Shown here: one piece after another, positions 5,818 to 9,645 of the stretch
Layout of the letters: each line of letters begins with the position of its first letter
Numbering within the stretch: the stretch's first letter is position 1
DNA from: Spirochaetales bacterium
GTDB lineage: Bacteria > Spirochaetota > Spirochaetia > ARS1246
Direction of reading: 5' to 3'
DNA length: 9,645 nucleotides
Assembly: GCA_018644745.1 (NCBI GenBank)
Contig: JABGPX010000515.1
Span: 1-9,645, forward strand
Position numbers and translations under genes: made by a program
The notes under the pieces: model-generated
Seen by the model: only the letters and a program-made list of their open reading frames with translations
Database searches by the model: none
What the model was told of the DNA's origin: nothing

Positions 5818-7386
5818 ATGTATATCGCTAAGAAAGTTACAATATTTGTTACAGTAATCGGAATAACCCTCTTCAATGCTTGCGGTGCCGGGGAGCCACG
5901 TATTGATAATAGTATTAGCGGACAACCGCTAGATTGCTTGATTCTATACGTTTATCCATATAGAGATAAAACTGAAAGCTCATACTTCAAGGTCCTTGAG
6001 CAGTATCTAGAAAAAAATACTTATACTCAAATTGATTTCAGATATATAGATCCGCAAAGTGTTCCAGATGGCATTGTTAACGGTGCGGTGAATGAGGAAC
6101 TTTACATCAGAGAGTTCATTCGAGAAATCGAAAGCGATCATCCTCCTGATTTGATTATAGATTTTTTCTACGGAGTTGCTGCCCGGCCAAAAATGAGTGA
6201 GATAAGCTTGGAGAAATTCGCCGACGTGAGGGAGCTTTCATCTCGATACGCTCCGACGATTTTTAAATACTTAGAAAGACGACCTATCCCTTGGAACCGT
6301 ATAAAAGCAATATTAATACCTATGAGACCGCTCGTTCCAAGTCCAAATGTGTGGTTAATACGAAAAGACGTATGGGATCGTCTCGGTAAACCCGATTTAA
6401 ATACCTTCCAAGAGATTGTAGACTTCCTTTCCGCTGCAAAGGATTACAATGAGGGTTACCCGCCCGGAGTAACCTACGGGGGAAATTTTACCGAGTTCAT
6501 TCCTCTCATGTGTTATCAGCAATATAGCAGCATCAGTGAAATTACCAACAGTGGCATCTATCGGCTTCCAAAAGGGACGCGGGTTTTATCAATTTTCGAT
6601 GATTATCCGGAGAAACTTCGCGAGGCATGTACATATGCTTATAGAACTGTTGATGAGCAGCTTTTTGGCTTCAATTTGCAAACCATGGATGAGTTCAACA
6701 AACGTCTTCAATCAGGAAAATGGATTGCTGCGCAGGTGCCGGTGAACTTTGCCGGAGCCATCGATTTTAAAGGCCTTTCTCGAAAAGGTTTTTCCGCAAA
6801 TATCAAGGCAATCTCAATTAGTGTAGGAGAAACTCTGCGAGCATTTGCTTGGCCTTCTCAGCTTGGCCTGTTTTTGCCATCCGGATCGAAACGCAATTCA
6901 GAAGTGATGGCCTTTTTGGAAAAGCTAAACCAAGAAACAAACGTAGAGGCAGCATATTACGGTGTCCCGGGTAAGCATTATCGTAAAACTGGAGAAAAAG
7001 AATTTGTTCCACTTAATGCGGAGACAAAGTTTAAGGATGCTTTTTCCAATCCATTTATATTCATGTCATTCAGTTCTGTTCCATTGTTATTCAACAAATA
7101 CATACCTGAGGACTACCGACAATTGATGAATAAAACAATTACTGCGGCATCCGAGATGGAGATTGATCCGATTGAGGGCTTTATCTTTGACCCCTCGTCT
7201 GTTCAAGAAGCATTTGATCGCTACAAATCAACCCATCACCGCTCTTACAATACCTTGGTGCGAAGTGCGCCGGAAGACTTTGATGGAAATTACAAAGAGT
7301 TCGCAGAATCTGCGCGGAAGGATTATCAGACATTGAAGGTTGAGTTACAGCGGCAAATAAACAATTTTATAGCCATCGGCGGGTAG
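5818..7386 (+). CDS. Extracellular solute-binding lipoprotein, ABC-type family 1
   Basis: The 522-residue protein begins with a signal sequence: KK at residues 5-6, a hydrophobic core at about 7-19, then FNAC with Cys22 as the likely lipidation site. The lipobox is imperfect (Phe at -3, Asn at -2). The mature part resembles family 1 extracellular solute-binding proteins of Paenibacillus type: 'LILYVYPYRDKTESSYFKVL' near residues 41-60, and 'NVWLIRKDVWDRLGKPDLNT' near 178-197 followed by FQEIVDFLSAAKD. Such proteins sit on the outer face of the membrane and hand sugars or similar solutes to an ABC permease. No permease or ATPase gene is nearby, so it is an orphan that would rely on a distant transporter or serve in sensing. 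ATG 5818 is the only reasonable start, since the frame closes at 5803. AAAGGG lies only one base upstream of it, an unusually tight spacing. The ligand is unknown. Confidence 0.82.
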   Translation: MYIAKKVTIFVTVIGITLFNACGAGEPRIDNSISGQPLDCLILYVYPYRDKTESSYFKVLEQYLEKNTYTQIDFRYIDPQSVPDGIVNGAVNEELYIREFIREIESDHPPDLIIDFFYGVAARPKMSEISLEKFADVRELSSRYAPTIFKYLERRPIPWNRIKAILIPMRPLVPSPNVWLIRKDVWDRLGKPDLNTFQEIVDFLSAAKDYNEGYPPGVTYGGNFTEFIPLMCYQQYSSISEITNSGIYRLPKGTRVLSIFDDYPEKLREACTYAYRTVDEQLFGFNLQTMDEFNKRLQSGKWIAAQVPVNFAGAIDFKGLSRKGFSANIKAISISVGETLRAFAWPSQLGLFLPSGSKRNSEVMAFLEKLNQETNVEAAYYGVPGKHYRKTGEKEFVPLNAETKFKDAFSNPFIFMSFSSVPLLFNKYIPEDYRQLMNKTITAASEMEIDPIEGFIFDPSSVQEAFDRYKSTHHRSYNTLVRSAPEDFDGNYKEFAESARKDYQTLKVELQRQINNFIAIGG

Positions 7387-7391
7387 TACAA

Positions 7392-7523
7392 ATGTTTGGG
7401 AAGATAATAGACCATGTTTCTGATCTGACAGCCTCTATTGAAGAACAACACAAGAAAATTGAACTGACGAACCTATTGGCTTTTTGCTCATTTTTCACTA
7501 TGAGCATTGAAATCATGAAATAA
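7392..7523 (+). CDS. Possible small protein, 43 residues
   Basis: A short frame begins 5 bases after the lipoprotein stop and ends 12 bases before the PIN-like gene, filling the gap between them. The product starts MFGKIIDHVSDLTASIEEQH, amphipathic in character, followed by a mildly hydrophobic segment LLAFCSFFTM. There is no strong ribosome binding site (GGCGGG at 7378-7383 only), and no family is recognised. Its position and lack of stops would suit translational coupling, but a frame this short can easily arise by chance. Confidence 0.3.
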   Translation: MFGKIIDHVSDLTASIEEQHKKIELTNLLAFCSFFTMSIEIMK

Positions 7524-7535
7524 TAAGGGAAACAA

Positions 7536-8114
7536 ATGAAAAAATATATCTATGTTGATTTTGAAAATGTGCCAAGAATTGATCCAATGCAAGCAGAAGA
7601 TGTCAAATTATTCCTCTTCATTGGAGAATCGCAGAAAAGGCTATCTACCGATACAGTTAAGGCAATACAACCATTGGGAAAAAGTGTGGAGTGGGTACAG
7701 ATCTCCGGCTCGGGAAAAAACGCTCTGGATTTCCATATTGCTTATTACTTAGCACTCAATGAAAAGCAAGGAAATGTAGAGCACTTTGTAGTTTCAAAAG
7801 ATACCGGGTATGACCCGCTTATTGAACATGCAAAAAGTCGAGGGCAAAAAGCGAAACGCGTTATCTCTATCAATGATGTATTTAGCACGACGAATCTTGC
7901 TAAAGACCTAAATACGAAATACTCCAAAGTAAAAGACGGTCTCTTAAAGCAGCAGAAAACGAAAAGACCGAAGAGTAGGAAAGCGCTGGTGTCATCTATA
8001 GAGTCGATATTACAGAAACAAGTAGATACCGCGGAAACAGAAAAAATCATTGAAAACCTCTTTCGTGAGAGGATTATGGAAGAAAAGAATAGAAGGATAT
8101 CGTACTTAGATTGA
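7536..8114 (+). CDS. PIN-like domain protein (putative RNase family)
   Basis: This 192-residue protein starts at ATG 7536 with AAGGGA at 7525-7530, 5 bases upstream. It matches the stand-alone PIN-like domain family related to PIN/NYN nucleases, which cut RNA using a cluster of metal-binding acidic residues. The expected acidic positions are present: Asp8 and Glu10 in YVDFENV, Asp65 in 'SGSGKNALDFHIAYYL', and Asp89 and Asp93 in SKDTGYDPLI. The domain covers about residues 1-120. The tail after 130 is lysine-rich (KQQKTKRPKSRK), then a charged helix to the end, possibly for nucleic-acid or partner binding. No antitoxin-like gene is adjacent, so it is not an obvious toxin-antitoxin pair; only a doubtful 43-residue frame precedes it. 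Base composition is notably AT-rich compared with the convergent MetRS gene. Nuclease activity is inferred from the family, not shown. Confidence 0.85.
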   Translation: MKKYIYVDFENVPRIDPMQAEDVKLFLFIGESQKRLSTDTVKAIQPLGKSVEWVQISGSGKNALDFHIAYYLALNEKQGNVEHFVVSKDTGYDPLIEHAKSRGQKAKRVISINDVFSTTNLAKDLNTKYSKVKDGLLKQQKTKRPKSRKALVSSIESILQKQVDTAETEKIIENLFRERIMEEKNRRISYLD

Positions 8115-8130
8115 AGCAATCATTGCGCTT

Positions 8131-8171
8131 ATCCGAGGCCGCTAGTGTCGGCACTTTCGACGACCTCGGAT
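8131..8171. terminator. Stem-loop between convergent genes, possible bidirectional terminator
   Basis: ATCCGAGG (8131-8138) and CCTCGGAT (8164-8171) form a perfect 8-bp GC-rich stem. A smaller GTCG/CGAC stem (8147-8150 with 8158-8161) lies within the loop. It sits midway between the ends of the PIN-like gene and the minus-strand MetRS gene, where a shared terminator would be expected. Neither side has a clear run of T, so intrinsic termination would be weak or depend on other factors. Confidence 0.5.
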
Positions 8172-8189
8172 GTATCAGCACCTAATGCT

Positions 8190-9629
8190 CTACGGAATCA
8201 CTGGAGCTTTAGGGAAGAGGGCTTCCGGCTTTTGTATTGGATTGTGTTTAAAGACGTTTTCTATCAATTCCGCTGCGCGCGGAGCCAATGCCCCGAGCCA
8301 ATAGCTAACTGAATAGATTTGGCTAATCCACCGATCCAGGCTCTCGGCAACTTCCTTCATATCTACTCCAGTCTCCCAAGGACGCAACTCTGCGATTTCT
8401 TTATTCACTTTATCGATGAGTGCTAAAAGCTCATTAAGAGCATGGTCGATACGAAATCGAGACATCGCTTCATGAAACGATTCAAGACCCGATGTATCTT
8501 GATCTATCCGCGGTTCGCAAAGACCGAAGCGTGCACATAGAGCGGTAACTCTAGTTACAGTGCTTCCTAATCGTTCCGCAAGTTGCCTGTTATTTGTTTG
8601 AATTAGTGCTCGCTTTGAATAGTCACCGTCGGAGAAGGTGCCGAACGATAAAAGGTAGAGCCGAAGCGCGTCCGACCCGATCGCCTCAATCTCCGCCATC
8701 GGATCAATAGCGTTGCCAAGAGACTTGCTAATCTTTTTCCCTTCCGCGGTCAGGAATCCATGGATAAGTATCTCATCCGGGGCATTGAGTCCGGCGGATA
8801 GCAGTAACGCAGGCCAATAAACAGCGTGGAACTTCCAGACATTCTTGCCGATTACATGAATCTTGCGGGTATCGTGATTCCATATTTCCCGCCACTGGTC
8901 TCCACTGCCGTAGCCAATACCGGTGATATAATTGATTAGTGCATCTATCCAGACATAAATCACCTGAGATTTATCCCCTGGTACTGGTATACCCCAACCG
9001 CCCATTCGCTCTGCCTGTCTGGAAATGCTTATGTCTCGCAGTCCGGATCGTATGAACGCAAGCACCTCTCTCTTTCGCTCCCGTGGATGTATTCGGATGG
9101 CGTCCGATTCAATAAGTTTTTCTATTTGCCCTTGATACTTGGACAAGCGGAAGAAATAGTTGCTTTCTTCCAGTGGCGTAGGCAAGGCGAGGTGATCGGG
9201 ACATTTGCTATCAACAAGATCCCGGGCTGAGAGAAAATCCTCACATCCTTCGCAGTACAAGCCTTGATAGGATTGTTTGTAGATATCCCGTTGATCGATA
9301 CTCCCCCACAATTTCTGGACGCCAATTCTGTGTCGCCCTTCGGTTGTCCGAATGAAGCTGTTCGGCGCGGTGTCCAGAGCCGAAACAAGGTTCCTAAAGT
9401 TTTCGGCGTTTTCGTCCACTAGCTGTTGAACAGGGACTCCTATCGCTTGGGCAGCAGCAACATTTTTATGGGCGTTTTCATCAGTTCCTGTCTGGAATGT
9501 TACGTCTACTCCTGAGAGTTTGAGGTACCGTGCCACTGCGTCTGCCTGCACTAGCTCAAGAGCATGTCCAATATGAGGTTTTGCGTTCACGTAAGGTATT
9601 GAGGTAGTTATGTAGCATTTTGTTTGCAT
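8190..9629 (-). CDS. metG: Methionyl-tRNA synthetase (short form)
   Basis: This 479-residue class I synthetase charges tRNA-Met with methionine in the cytoplasm. Visible in order: SIPYVNAKPHIGHALE with HIGH at residues 19-22; TGTDENAHK at 47-55; a zinc-binding insertion with Cys126, Cys129, Cys143 and His146 (YCEGCEDF...CPDH); ISISR at 200-204; VIYVWIDALINYITG; HVIGKNVWKFHAVYWPA; and KISKS at 299-303. A helical anticodon-binding domain with the conserved PWE near residue 420 follows. The protein ends EALFPKAPVIP, where longer bacterial enzymes continue into a C-terminal tRNA-binding (Trbp111-like) domain, so that dimerisation domain is missing. The start is firm: AAGGAG at 9637-9642 lies 7 bases upstream on the minus strand. 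It converges on the PIN-like gene. Within accessory genes, it may be a second MetRS rather than the housekeeping copy. All catalytic motifs are intact. Any leader (T-box or S-box) lies outside the window. Confidence 0.95.
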   Translation of the reverse strand: MQTKCYITTSIPYVNAKPHIGHALELVQADAVARYLKLSGVDVTFQTGTDENAHKNVAAAQAIGVPVQQLVDENAENFRNLVSALDTAPNSFIRTTEGRHRIGVQKLWGSIDQRDIYKQSYQGLYCEGCEDFLSARDLVDSKCPDHLALPTPLEESNYFFRLSKYQGQIEKLIESDAIRIHPRERKREVLAFIRSGLRDISISRQAERMGGWGIPVPGDKSQVIYVWIDALINYITGIGYGSGDQWREIWNHDTRKIHVIGKNVWKFHAVYWPALLLSAGLNAPDEILIHGFLTAEGKKISKSLGNAIDPMAEIEAIGSDALRLYLLSFGTFSDGDYSKRALIQTNNRQLAERLGSTVTRVTALCARFGLCEPRIDQDTSGLESFHEAMSRFRIDHALNELLALIDKVNKEIAELRPWETGVDMKEVAESLDRWISQIYSVSYWLGALAPRAAELIENVFKHNPIQKPEALFPKAPVIP

Positions 9630-9645
9630 GTGTTTACTCCTTGAT

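Noticed and set aside
7745..8119. Minus-strand frame of 124 residues opposite the PIN-like gene
   Set aside because: The plus strand encodes a clear PIN-like protein with its acidic residues; the minus frame is a Phe/Ser/Cys-rich shadow.
1..9645. CRISPR array, tRNA, rRNA, insertion sequence or phage integrase
   Set aside because: I looked for regular direct repeats, tRNA-like cloverleaf sequence, transposase or recombinase motifs and paired terminal repeats, and saw none.

Overview
This window reads as an accessory region of a bacterial chromosome. GC content is roughly mid-range but uneven: the 927-2582 gene is visibly GC-richer and the 7536-8114 gene visibly AT-richer. Several genes have purine-rich Shine-Dalgarno sequences (GGAG, GAGGA, AAGGAG) at normal spacing, and two apparently start at GTG or TTG. 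Together with a Paenibacillus-type solute-binding lipoprotein and the type of methionyl-tRNA synthetase present, this suggests Bacillota, perhaps Paenibacillaceae. That placement is an inference; there is no rRNA or other phylogenetic marker here.

Layout. (1) 1-513: the 3' part of a DUF2971 gene. (2) 514-926: a gap with no convincing gene, an 18-bp perfect palindrome and a small hairpin. (3) 927-2582: a large unrecognised protein with two C-terminal membrane helices. (4) 2583-3325: a long gap that opens with a hairpin resembling an integron attC site and then turns very AT-rich. (5) 3326-5635: a tight same-strand run, probably an operon: two GNAT acetyltransferases, a DUF402 (nucleotide phosphohydrolase-type) protein, and a Pol-beta-type nucleotidyltransferase interrupted by two in-frame stop codons. 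(6) 5636-5817: a leader region with inverted repeats. (7) 5818-7386: an orphan ABC-type solute-binding lipoprotein with no permease genes. (8) 7392-7523: a possible 43-residue protein, closely followed by (9) a PIN-like nuclease-family protein at 7536-8114. (10) 8190-9629, on the minus strand and convergent with the PIN-like gene: a complete methionyl-tRNA synthetase lacking the usual C-terminal tRNA-binding extension. A perfect 8-bp stem lies between the two convergent genes.

How the genes fit together. Nine of the ten genes or gene remnants point the same way, but their families are unrelated (DUF2971, 2TM protein, GNATs, DUF402, nucleotidyltransferase, binding protein, PIN). This looks more like accumulated accessory or resistance/defence-type cargo than one pathway. 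Only the 3326-5635 run has spacing that argues for joint expression. The most interesting points are the nucleotidyltransferase, whose two stops (TAA, TAG) both fall where tyrosine would be expected; the attC-like hairpin; the 2TM protein of unknown function; and the possibility that the MetRS is a second, laterally acquired copy.
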